Both the position numbers and the translations under genes were made by a program. From Paenibacillus ginsengihumi DSM 21568 (GTDB lineage Bacteria > Bacillota > Bacilli > Paenibacillales > NBRC-103111): 36,843 bases of DNA. A model generated the notes under the pieces. The model did not search any database and was not told the origin of the DNA. It saw only the letters and a list, made by a program, of their open reading frames with translations. The stretch spans positions 1 to 36,843 of the forward strand of contig NZ_KB905598.1 of assembly GCF_000380965.1 (NCBI RefSeq), given 5' to 3'. Positions 15,964 to 22,334 of this stretch are shown here, piece by piece (the stretch's first letter is position 1; each line of letters opens with the position of its first letter).

Positions 15964-17073
15964 TTATTCGAAAACCTTAAGCTCGTTATAGAAGGTGTCG
16001 CGCTCCACCGGGATGCGGCCGGCTCCCTTGATCAGCCAGATCAGCTCGTCCTTGGTCACACCTTCGGGCGAAGTCGCTCCCGCCGCATGCGAAATGCGTT
16101 CCTGGATGATCGTGCCGTGAGCGTCCGATGCCCCGAAGCTGAAGGCGAGCTGCGTCATTTTGATGCCGATATTGATGAAGTAAGCTTTGATATGCGGGAA
16201 ATTGTCCAGCATGAGCCGGCTGATCGCGATTGTCTTCAGCTCGTCGAACGCGGGAACGCGGCGTTTGATGCTGGCGTTGACGCTTGCCGGCTGAACCGAG
16301 TTCGGAATAAACACCATGAAGCCGCCGGTCTCGTCCTGCAGCTCGCGAAGCTGGATCATATGCTGAATGCGTTCTTCCATCGTCTCGATGGCCCCGTACA
16401 GCATCGTTGCATGCGTCTTCATGCCGAGCTGGTGCGCCGTGCGGTGCACCTCCAGCCATTCATCCGTCGACGCCTTGTCTTTCAGACGCATTTTTTTACG
16501 GTAACGATCGGACAAAATTTCGGCGCCGCCGCCGGGAAGCGTCTCGAGCCCGGCCTCCATCAGCGTTTGCAGCACTTCTTTATAGCTTAACCCGCTAATC
16601 CGGGAAAAAAACTCGATCTCCGCCGCTGTATGCGCTTTGATCGTCACTTGCGGGTAATGGCGCTTGAGCGTGCGGATGCAATCGACGTAATAATCGAAGG
16701 GGACGTGCGGATTATGCCCTTGGCTAATATGGAATTCCCGCATTTCGGGGTGATAATGCTTGGCGACGAATTCCAGCATCTGATCCGGCGTAAGCGTGTA
16801 GGCTCCATCTTCCCCCTCGTCGCGGCGGAAGTGGCAGAACGCACAGTGCTCCTCGCACACGTTGGTGAAGTAGAGGCTCATATTTTGCACAAAATATACT
16901 TTCTTGCCGTTGAGGCGGCGGTTCACCCGGTCGGCCAGGTGCCCGATCATCGGCAAATCGTCCGATTCATACAGAAACAGTCCGTCCTCCAGCGTCAATC
17001 GTTCACCGTGTTCCACTTTGTCGGCGATCTCAGCCATTCGCCGATCCGGGTTGCTGATGGTGGTCAGGCTCAC
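15964..17073 (-). CDS. mqnE: Aminofutalosine synthase (radical SAM)
   Basis: 369-residue radical-SAM enzyme of the futalosine route to menaquinone. It joins an adenosyl radical to the carboxyvinyl-oxybenzoate made by MqnA, yielding aminofutalosine. The [4Fe-4S] motif CxxxCxxC is CEEHCAFC, Cys73, Cys77 and Cys80. Family landmarks are HATMLYGAIETMEERI, LRELQDETGGFMVFIP and, near the end, ISHAAGATSPEGVTKDEL with PVERDTFYNEL; the HAAGATSPEG block favours MqnE over MqnC. The start is a GTG at 17073 behind GGAGGTG. It lies 30 bp upstream of yutJ on the same strand, so the two may be co-transcribed, linking quinone synthesis to an NADH:quinone-type enzyme. Confidence 0.9.
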   Translation of the reverse strand: MSLTTISNPDRRMAEIADKVEHGERLTLEDGLFLYESDDLPMIGHLADRVNRRLNGKKVYFVQNMSLYFTNVCEEHCAFCHFRRDEGEDGAYTLTPDQMLEFVAKHYHPEMREFHISQGHNPHVPFDYYVDCIRTLKRHYPQVTIKAHTAAEIEFFSRISGLSYKEVLQTLMEAGLETLPGGGAEILSDRYRKKMRLKDKASTDEWLEVHRTAHQLGMKTHATMLYGAIETMEERIQHMIQLRELQDETGGFMVFIPNSVQPASVNASIKRRVPAFDELKTIAISRLMLDNFPHIKAYFINIGIKMTQLAFSFGASDAHGTIIQERISHAAGATSPEGVTKDELIWLIKGAGRIPVERDTFYNELKVFE

Positions 17074-17365
17074 AGTAAAGCACCTCCAGGAATTGTTGCT
17101 GCTTCCCGCTGCGCCAGCGTGAAAGCAGGGAAATCGCTGCTGTCAACGTGTGCGGCCGGCGACCTGGAAGGGAACGGGCCAAGCACGGTTAGCGGGTCCT
17201 GCATGCGGACATCGACAGCAGCTTGTGAAAGCAAGCACATGCGTGTGCGGCAGTTGTTGAGAAATCGTACAATCCTATTCATTATAATCCTGTTGTCCGC
17301 AAGGGGCAATGCTTATTTGTGAATCGGATCGCGGAAGAAATGTTCCACAAATTAGGTGAAACCTA

Positions 17366-17394
17366 TTTTCATTAGATGAATTATCTAGTATACT
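17366..17394 (+). promoter_or_regulatory. Promoter of the Spo0E-like gene
   Basis: TTTTCA (17366-17371), a 17-bp spacer and TATACT (17389-17394) about 35 bp before the start codon. The AT-rich 17330-17400 stands out from its GC-rich surroundings. The rest of 17074-17365 shows no gene. Confidence 0.55.
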
Positions 17395-17429
17395 GTTTTC
17401 TTGTGAGAATCTAACAGGACGGTGCCAAG

Positions 17430-17618
17430 GTGCTGATGTCGGTAACGGACGAAATGCATTCAGCGCTTTCGTGCGAAATCGAAAAGGTCAGGGAGCGGAT
17501 GGTCAGACTGAGCGATCAATTCGGTTTTATGCATCCGGAAGTTCAGAAATGCAGTAAACAATTGGATGAGTTGCTGTTGCGGTTTTACGAGATAGACAAA
17601 ATGATGAAGCGGCGCTAG
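17430..17618 (+). CDS. Spo0E-like aspartyl-phosphate phosphatase
   Basis: 62 residues predicted to form the two-helix hairpin of the Spo0E family, which removes phosphate from Spo0A~P and so delays sporulation. The signature SxQLDxLL-xxYE appears as SKQLDELLLRFYE near the C-terminus, preceded by a helix IEKVRERMVRLSDQFG. The start may be the GTG at 17430 or the ATG at 17436; both have part of a ribosome site (AAGG or GGACGG) upstream. Spo0E paralogues are numerous in spore formers and cannot be told apart by sequence alone. Confidence 0.8.
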   Translation: MLMSVTDEMHSALSCEIEKVRERMVRLSDQFGFMHPEVQKCSKQLDELLLRFYEIDKMMKRR

Positions 17619-17624
17619 CCGCCC

Positions 17625-17653
17625 TTGAGGAGCATGCAAGAAAGGAGTATACT
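17625..17653 (+). promoter_or_regulatory. Promoter of the A-type Fe-S carrier gene
   Basis: TTGAGG (17625-17630), a 17-bp spacer and TATACT (17648-17653). A second TATAAT overlaps at 17653-17658. It lies in the 87-bp gap after the Spo0E-like gene. Confidence 0.6.
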
Positions 17654-17705
17654 ATAATTAGTAGCTCGTTTCTGGATGCTTTTTTTATTTGAAGGAGGGC
17701 TTGGC

Positions 17706-18068
17706 ATGATTCAAATCAGCGAATCGGCTTGCGATAAGATCAAGGAAATGCTCGCTGCGGAAGAGACGCCGAATCTGTTCCTGCGCGTCGGCGTGAAGGC
17801 GGGCGGATGCAGCGGTTTCTCCTATGGCATGGGATTTGACGATAGTATGAACGACAACGACAAATCGTTCGAAGTGAACGGACTGAAGGTCGTCGTCGAC
17901 GAAGACAGCGCCAAATATTTGTACGGCGTGGAGATCGACTTCAAGGACGCCGGCATGGGCGGCGGCTTCACCATTCATAACCCGAACGCCGTCGCTACCT
18001 GCGGCTGCGGCCAATCGTTCCGGACCAGGGAAGAGGACGAGGCGCTGGCTCAGCCTTGCGAGGATTGA
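17706..18068 (+). CDS. A-type Fe-S cluster carrier (HesB/IscA/ErpA family, YutM-like)
   Basis: 120-residue A-type carrier that accepts Fe-S clusters from a scaffold and passes them to target enzymes. The three ligands are Cys35 (GGCSGFSYG), Cys99 and Cys101 (CGCGQSF), with the usual C-x63-C-x-C spacing. GAAGGAGGG just ahead fixes the ATG at 17706, though the frame is open 30 bases further. The C-terminal tail past Ser103 is longer and more acidic than in E. coli IscA. The genomic company (NifU-like YutI, YuzB, YutJ) resembles the Bacillus yutI-yutM area, here interrupted by mqnE and the Spo0E-like gene. Confidence 0.92.
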   Translation: MIQISESACDKIKEMLAAEETPNLFLRVGVKAGGCSGFSYGMGFDDSMNDNDKSFEVNGLKVVVDEDSAKYLYGVEIDFKDAGMGGGFTIHNPNAVATCGCGQSFRTREEDEALAQPCED

Positions 18069-18192
18069 GCGTTCGCCTGGACGGCAGCCTGACCGGAGGG
18101 TTGCGGATAACACCGGCTGAAAGGCGGATGATCGGCTCCGGCCGCTGAACGTTAACGACCCTCAATACGGCATTTCCGGGCTGCGGCTGTCG

Positions 18193-18227
18193 GCCTCCTG
18201 ACGGAATGGGATAATTCGACAGGAGGC
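18193..18227 (+). other. Inverted repeat masking a consensus ribosome site
   Basis: GCCTCCTG (18193-18200) and CAGGAGGC (18220-18227) form a perfect 8-bp stem with a 19-base loop. The right arm contains AGGAGG, positioned 8 bases ahead of an ATG at 18235. ATTTTAT follows, so a weak terminator for the Fe-S carrier gene is an alternative reading. Confidence 0.5.
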
Positions 18228-18234
18228 ATTTTAT

Positions 18235-18291
18235 ATGCGCTATAAAGAACACGGGAACGGCGTATCCCAAGCGGCAAGCGCGCGAATCTGA
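18235..18291 (+). CDS. Possible 18-residue peptide or gene remnant
   Basis: ATG at 18235 behind a perfect AGGAGG with 8-base spacing encodes MRYKEHGNGVSQAASARI and stops at 18291. No homologue is recognised. It may be a leader peptide, the relic of a decayed gene, or chance. Apart from this and the elements listed at 18477-18587, 18069-18644 shows no gene. Confidence 0.3.
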   Translation: MRYKEHGNGVSQAASARI

Positions 18292-18476
18292 CGGCAGTCC
18301 CCGCAGCTTGCGTTTGATCAGGCGCTCGATCTCGTCGTCGGCGACGGGAACCGGCAGCATTTTCCGGGCGAAAGTTCGAGAGTCTGCCGGCTGAGTAAGT
18401 TCTATCGCAGCTAAGTATAGGTCATCCTTGGCAAGGAGGACCTGGCCGAAGGCAAAATTTCTCTTTCTTTTTATTC

Positions 18477-18500
18477 ATTATTATATTATAATAATTCTAA
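18477..18500 (+). promoter_or_regulatory. PerR-box-like operator and 9-1-9 palindrome upstream of the P1B-4 ATPase
   Basis: TTATAATAATTCTAA at 18486-18500 matches the Bacillus PerR box (TTATAAT-N-ATTATAA) at all but one defined position. It overlaps a perfect 9-1-9 palindrome, ATTATTATATTATAATAAT at 18477-18495. The stretch also contains TATAAT and may hold the -10 box. In Bacillus subtilis the equivalent ATPase gene (zosA, renamed pfeT) is PerR-regulated, which supports the reading. Confidence 0.65.
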
Positions 18501-18558
18501 ATAAAGCTTCTGCATCTCCAAAAAACGAATATCACCGGCGTGAAACCTACTCGCTTTA

Positions 18559-18587
18559 ACATGCTGCTCCTTTTCGGAGCAGCATGT
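18559..18587 (+). other. Strong hairpin in the leader of the ATPase gene
   Basis: ACATGCTGCTCC, loop TTTTC, GGAGCAGCATGT: a perfect 12-bp stem followed by GTCGTTTT. It lies between the PerR-like box and the start codon, so it would be in the mRNA leader. The T-run is poor for a terminator; it might be an attenuator or an mRNA-stabilising hairpin. Confidence 0.6.
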
Positions 18588-18644
18588 GTCGTTTTAAGGG
18601 GTGTAATAATGGGATTCATTATCAATGGAAAAGGAGAGATGAAG

Positions 18645-20603
18645 ATGAGCCAGGCGATACATTCGATGAACGATCATAGCAAAGACGAGCGGCTGCGGGC
18701 AGGCAGCGAAGCAGGAACAGGCAGGCTCGCCGCATTATGGAGCCGTTACGGGGAAGGGCTGGCGGCGCTGGCAAGCGGCTTGGTTCTCGCGATTGCTTAT
18801 ATGCTGGAGAACACATCGCATTCCTGGGCAGTTGCTCTTTATGTGACGGCATTCATTGTCGGCGGATTCGCCAAAGCGAAGGAAGGCATCCTGACGCTGG
18901 TGCAGGAGCGCGATCTCGATGTCAATCTGCTGATGATCGTCGCCGCGATCGGCGCGGCGAGCATCGGGTATTGGACCGAGGGAGCGGTGCTGATCTTTAT
19001 TTTCTCGCTTAGCGGCGCGCTGGAAACTTATACGATGGACCGCAGCAGCCGGGATATCTCGGCGCTGATGGACCAGAAGCCCGAGACGGGCACGCTGATT
19101 GCCGGCGGCGTCGAACGGATTGTTCCGATCGAGGAACTGAAGGCCGGCGATCTTGTTCTCGTCAAGCCCGGCGAACGGATTCCGACGGACGGCGTCGTGA
19201 CGGACGGAGCATCGAATGTGAATCAGGCGTCGATTACGGGAGAATCGATTCCGGTGGACAAGGGGCCGGGCGACGCTGTATACGCGGGAACGTTGAACGG
19301 CGCGGGCGCGCTGTACGTGCAGGTAAGCCAGACGAGCGAATCGACAATGTTCGCGAAAATCATCCGGCTCGTCCAGGAAGCGCAAAGCGAGAAGCCGGCT
19401 TCCCAGCGGTTTATGGAGCGCTTCGAACGTATTTATGCGCGGGCGATTCTGCTCGTCTCGCTGCTTCTCATCGCGGTTCCGCCGCTGTTCTTGCAAATGT
19501 CATGGGAGCAGGCGTTCTACAAAGCGATGGTGTTTCTTGTCGTTGCGTCCCCGTGCGCGCTCGTCGCTTCGATCATGCCCGCGATGCTGTCGGCGATCTC
19601 CAGCGGCGCCAGGAAGGGCGTGCTGTTCAAAGGCGGAGCGCACCTGGAAAATCTCGCGAACGTCAAGGTCGTCGCCTTCGACAAGACCGGCACGCTAACG
19701 CTGGGCAAGCCGGTTGTCACCGATATCGTCGCTTTCGGGGACTATTCGGAGGACGAGGCGCTCGCTATCGCTGCATCGCTGGAAAGCTTGTCCGGCCACC
19801 CGCTGGCCAAAGCGATCGTTCTCGCCGCGCAGGAGCGGGGATTGCCGTTGGAGAAGCCTTCCGAATTCAGCTCCCTTACCGGGCGCGGGCTGCAAGCCAG
19901 ACTGGGCGGCGAACTGTGGACGATTGGCAAGGCCGCCATGCTGGGAGAGAGCAGCCGCCTGGAACGAATCTTGGAGACGATCGAGCGGCTGGAGGGCGAA
20001 GGGAAGACCGTATCGGTGCTTATGAACGAACGAGGCGCGGCAGCCGTATTCGCCCTGCGCGACCAAATCCGTCCGGAAGCAAGGCGCGCCATTGCCCGGC
20101 TGAAGAAGCTCGGCATTGAGGTCGCTATGCTGACCGGCGATCAGGCGCGAACGGCGCGCTCCATTGCCGAGGAACTGAGCGTAGACCGCGTATATGCCGA
20201 TCTGCTGCCGGAGGACAAGGTAGCGCGGCTGAAGGAGCTGAAGCGGGATTGCGGCCCGGTCGCTATGGTCGGCGACGGAGTGAACGACGCTCCCGCTTTG
20301 GCGACAGCGAGCGTCGGCATCGCGATGGGGGCGGCCGGCAGCGATGCCGCTCTGGAGACGGCGGATCTCGTGCTCATGAACGACGACATTGGCCGCATCG
20401 CGGATGCGATCGCGCTTGGCAAGCGCACGAGAACAATCATCAGGCAAAATATGGCGTTCGCCTTGACCGTTATCGTTGCGCTGATCGCAGCCAACTTCGT
20501 TCAAGGAATCGCGCTGCCGCTAGGCGTCGTAGGACATGAGGGGAGCACGATTCTCGTCATTCTGAACGGTCTCAGGCTGCTCGGCTACCGGGCAGGCGAA
20601 TAA
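18645..20603 (+). CDS. pfeT: P1B-4-type metal-transporting ATPase (PfeT/ZosA-like)
   Basis: 652-residue P-type ATPase. Motifs in order: TGES (198-201), the membrane metal motif SPC (302-304), phosphorylation site DKTGTLT with Asp346, the HP dipeptide (His385) and GDGVNDAP (from 543). SPC instead of CPC and the lack of an N-terminal metal-binding domain mark the P1B-4 subclass, whose members export Fe(II), Co(II) or Zn(II). Bacillus PfeT (old name ZosA) exports ferrous iron under PerR control. In-frame starts exist at 18540, 18609 and 18639; AAGGAG at 18631-18636 gives ideal 8-base spacing to the ATG at 18645. The PerR-like box upstream and a Fur-boxed gene downstream fit an iron role. Metal specificity is inference. 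Confidence 0.9.
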   Translation: MSQAIHSMNDHSKDERLRAGSEAGTGRLAALWSRYGEGLAALASGLVLAIAYMLENTSHSWAVALYVTAFIVGGFAKAKEGILTLVQERDLDVNLLMIVAAIGAASIGYWTEGAVLIFIFSLSGALETYTMDRSSRDISALMDQKPETGTLIAGGVERIVPIEELKAGDLVLVKPGERIPTDGVVTDGASNVNQASITGESIPVDKGPGDAVYAGTLNGAGALYVQVSQTSESTMFAKIIRLVQEAQSEKPASQRFMERFERIYARAILLVSLLLIAVPPLFLQMSWEQAFYKAMVFLVVASPCALVASIMPAMLSAISSGARKGVLFKGGAHLENLANVKVVAFDKTGTLTLGKPVVTDIVAFGDYSEDEALAIAASLESLSGHPLAKAIVLAAQERGLPLEKPSEFSSLTGRGLQARLGGELWTIGKAAMLGESSRLERILETIERLEGEGKTVSVLMNERGAAAVFALRDQIRPEARRAIARLKKLGIEVAMLTGDQARTARSIAEELSVDRVYADLLPEDKVARLKELKRDCGPVAMVGDGVNDAPALATASVGIAMGAAGSDAALETADLVLMNDDIGRIADAIALGKRTRTIIRQNMAFALTVIVALIAANFVQGIALPLGVVGHEGSTILVILNGLRLLGYRAGE

Positions 20604-20635
20604 AGCGGAGAGGGCATGGAAAGCGGAAGCGGGTG

Positions 20636-20688
20636 TCAACACCGAAGGTGACGACCGATGGCGAAGTTTTGGCTCGTCATAGGCGTCT
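20636..20688 (+). repeat. Structured repeat family A, copy A5 (3' part only)
   Basis: Starts at TCAACACCGAAGGTG and lacks the first half of stem 1. From there to its end it is identical to the matching part of copy A6, pointing to a recent tandem duplication. The hairpin TGGCGA with TCGTCA uses a G-U pair where copy A4 has A-U. Confidence 0.88.
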
Positions 20689-20778
20689 ATCTTGATAAAT
20701 TCGACGAAGTCCTTCGGCGAATTTATCAACACCGAAGGTGACGACCGATGGCGAAGTTTTGGCTCGTCATAGGCGTCT
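20689..20778 (+). repeat. Structured repeat family A, copy A6 (complete)
   Basis: 90 nt. Stem 1 is TTGATAAATTCG with CGAATTTATCAA. Compared with A3 the fifth base of the left arm and its partner have both changed (A-T to T-A), a compensatory pair. Its 14-base cap is the same as in A3. The triloop CACC-GAA-GGTG and TGGCGA/TCGTCA follow; GACGACC near the triloop can also pair with the final GGCGTC, enclosing the last hairpin. It ends 33 bp before the promoter of the Fur-boxed gene. Confidence 0.9.
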
Positions 20779-20810
20779 ATCAGACAATACCGCAGACGCT
20801 TTTTATGCCC

Positions 20811-20838
20811 TTGATTTTATTCTCGAATACGTTATAAT
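20811..20838 (+). promoter_or_regulatory. Strong promoter of the 58-residue protein gene
   Basis: TTGATT (20811-20816), a 16-bp spacer and a perfect TATAAT (20833-20838). The Fur box begins two bases later, placing it across the transcription start. Confidence 0.8.
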
Positions 20839-20840
20839 GA

Positions 20841-20855
20841 TGATAATGATTATCG
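20841..20855 (+). promoter_or_regulatory. Fur box
   Basis: TGATAATGATTATCG fits the Bacillus 7-1-7 Fur consensus (TGATAAT-N-ATTATCA) at all but the last base. The symmetry continues outward: ATAAT and ATTAT flank it at equal distance, making an extended dyad from 20834 to 20862. Bound Fur would cover the start of transcription and repress when iron is plentiful. Confidence 0.85.
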
Positions 20856-20882
20856 TTATTATACGGTAGAGGAGATTCGAGG

Positions 20883-21059
20883 ATGGACCTGCTGCTTCCG
20901 ATCATGACTGTTCTGCTGATTGCGGTTGGCGCTTTCTGCCTGTTCACTGCGATGGACAACGCGGACCGGCTGCGTTTGAACCGCAAGAAGGGCTTGACCG
21001 ATCGCCGCTTCGCTGATGAGATGGCTGCTGCGGGACTGGCCTGGAAGTCGAGAGAATAG
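20883..21059 (+). CDS. Small membrane protein, 58 residues, Fur-box controlled
   Basis: Not recognised. The ATG at 20883 follows GAGGAG and GAGG; the product has one hydrophobic helix (residues ~3-23, IMTVLLIAVGAFCLFTAM) and then a charged, basic tail with RLRLNRKKG and DRRFADEMAAAGLAW. It should sit in the membrane with the basic tail in the cytoplasm. The Fur box and promoter directly in front indicate induction under iron starvation. It does not match the small Fur-regulated FbpA, FbpB or FbpC proteins as I recall them. A terminator follows at 21122. The neighbouring PfeT-like exporter suggests an iron-homeostasis link, but function is unknown. Confidence 0.75.
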   Translation: MDLLLPIMTVLLIAVGAFCLFTAMDNADRLRLNRKKGLTDRRFADEMAAAGLAWKSRE

Positions 21060-21121
21060 ATCGGAGTATCGAGCCTTCGGGCAGTTTGCGATACCGTTAG
21101 CGAATATAACGATGTTAAGAT

Positions 21122-21150
21122 GCCGCCTCTAAAGGCGGCTTTACTGTTTT
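21122..21150 (+). terminator. Terminator of the Fur-boxed gene
   Basis: GCCGCCT, loop CTAA, AGGCGGC, followed by TTTACTGTTTT. Confidence 0.8.
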
Positions 21151-21250
21151 GTGGCCGTTCTTTCTTGGCGTCACTGTCTGTATGTCTGTACCAGCAAAAC
21201 TGCCGCTAGTCGCGGCCGCCCATCTGGTGAAGGGGCTCCCGAGCGAAGCT

Positions 21251-21411
21251 TCTCTTCATGCTTGTTAGCAATGCTCGCCAGCCTAGGGGGCTGTTTTGCC
21301 AGGCAACTTGGACCCTAAGCTAACGCTGGCCACAGAGCTTATTTCCCTCGAAACAACCGATTTGAAATTGTAACGCAAGTGAGAGGCCTTATTTGGCATC
21401 TTGGGCTGCCA
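21251..21411 (+). repeat. Dispersed repeat family B, copy 2
   Basis: The longest copy. The core 21315-21399 aligns with 36485-36570 and with the minus strand of 10-91. Its 5' part (TCTCTTCATGCTTGTTAGC, then GGCTGTTTTGCC) also matches copy 1. The stretch 21151-21551 otherwise holds no gene. Confidence 0.85.
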
Positions 21412-21551
21412 GATTCAGCGTTTCTGACCAAATAGCGCTGCTCAGTTTCGCTAGATTGTAAAAAAGGTACGTTTCAGCAAAATAGCGTTTGTCACTAGCG
21501 TTACAGATCTGCAAGCTCAAGCTCAGACAGGAGGACAGAAGGGAACCGCCA

Positions 21552-22061
21552 ATGAACGAGACGATCATCACAATCCGAGCGCTGAAATACGGGAATACGC
21601 CGCATTACGAATGGCAGTCGAAGCTGCTGGAGCAGACGGACAAGCATCTCTTCGTCTTGAGCGAGCAGGGGCGCAAGCTGCGCCACCATACGAAGGGAAA
21701 CATATTTACCGTCCCGCACCGGACGATCGAGTTTTTCTCCGGCGAGCATTGGTTTACGGTCAGCGCCGATATCGCGGATGGAGGCATTCGCCAATACTAT
21801 TGCAACATCAATGAGCCGGCCAAGCGGAGCGGAGACGTGGTGACATTCGTCGACCTGGACCTCGATCTGGTGCAGCAGGATGGCGTATGGAAGGTCGTCG
21901 ACGAAGACGAATTTGCGCAAAATGCGCAGCGCCTGTCCTATCCCGAGAAGCTGGTGCAAAGAGCGAGAGAGGAGCTGGCGAGCTTGCAGCGGCGCATCGA
22001 AGAGCGGAAGTTTCCTTTCGACGGAACGATCGAGCGTTATATAGAAAAAATCGGAAAATGA
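21552..22061 (+). CDS. DUF402 family nucleoside di/triphosphatase
   Basis: 169 residues. DUF402 proteins such as Bacillus YgaC (Ntdp) hydrolyse nucleoside di- and triphosphates using a barrel with bound metal. Visible family features are the basic strand pair WQSKLLEQTD, FFSGEHWFTVSADI, YYCNINEPAKRSGD, and the acidic FVDLDLDLVQQDG motif. That is followed by a helical C-terminus. AAGGG about 8 bases before the ATG at 21552 fixes the start; the frame opens 63 bases earlier inside repeat-adjacent DNA. Substrate preference is not predictable from sequence. Confidence 0.88.
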   Translation: MNETIITIRALKYGNTPHYEWQSKLLEQTDKHLFVLSEQGRKLRHHTKGNIFTVPHRTIEFFSGEHWFTVSADIADGGIRQYYCNINEPAKRSGDVVTFVDLDLDLVQQDGVWKVVDEDEFAQNAQRLSYPEKLVQRAREELASLQRRIEERKFPFDGTIERYIEKIGK

Positions 22062-22130
22062 CGGGTCGAAGTTGAATGGCCGATGAAGATGACGATGAAG
22101 AAGACGGCGATGCCGCAGCGGACATGCCCA

Positions 22131-22190
22131 CCAACCGAGCTTGTACGAAACCAACCAATCTTGTACGAAACCAATCGATCTTGCAGCGGC
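22131..22190 (+). repeat. Three tandem 20-bp units upstream of the sugar-oxidoreductase gene
   Basis: CCAACCGAGCTTGTACGAAA, CCAACCAATCTTGTACGAAA and CCAATCGATCTTGCAGCGGC follow one another exactly. The last begins with CCAATCGATCTTGCA, which matches 27001-27015 ahead of the ABC transporter operon at 13 of 15 positions. They could be binding sites for the AraC-type regulator of this cluster. Confidence 0.65.
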
Positions 22191-22274
22191 GGACGATATG
22201 GATTAGCGGCGCACTGCGTGGCGAAACGGACCGTTGCCCGCCTGGGGGAAGCGCGGTTACACTTAGGCTAGATG

Positions 22275-22309
22275 TTTGTGGCAAATAACGCTTTTGTGAC
22301 AAATAACGC
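22275..22309 (+). repeat. Tandem 17-bp direct repeat in the leader of the oxidoreductase gene
   Basis: TTTGTGGCAAATAACGC (22275-22291) and TTTGTGACAAATAACGC (22293-22309) differ by one base and lie one helical-turn multiple apart (18 bp), 26 bp before the start codon. A regulator-binding site or a simple duplication. Confidence 0.7.
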
Positions 22310-22334
22310 CAGGGAAGAGCCAGGGGGAAACGGA

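Noticed and set aside
17995..18360. Minus-strand frame after the Fe-S carrier gene
   Set aside because: The first 25 residues look protein-like (ADDEIERLIKRKLRGL), which could be a decayed gene, but the rest is low-complexity and overlaps the Fe-S carrier gene; too weak to call.
13191..20778. Treating family A copies as simple transcription terminators
   Set aside because: None ends in a T-run, copies occur in both orientations relative to genes and in tandem before start codons, and the conserved part extends well beyond one stem.
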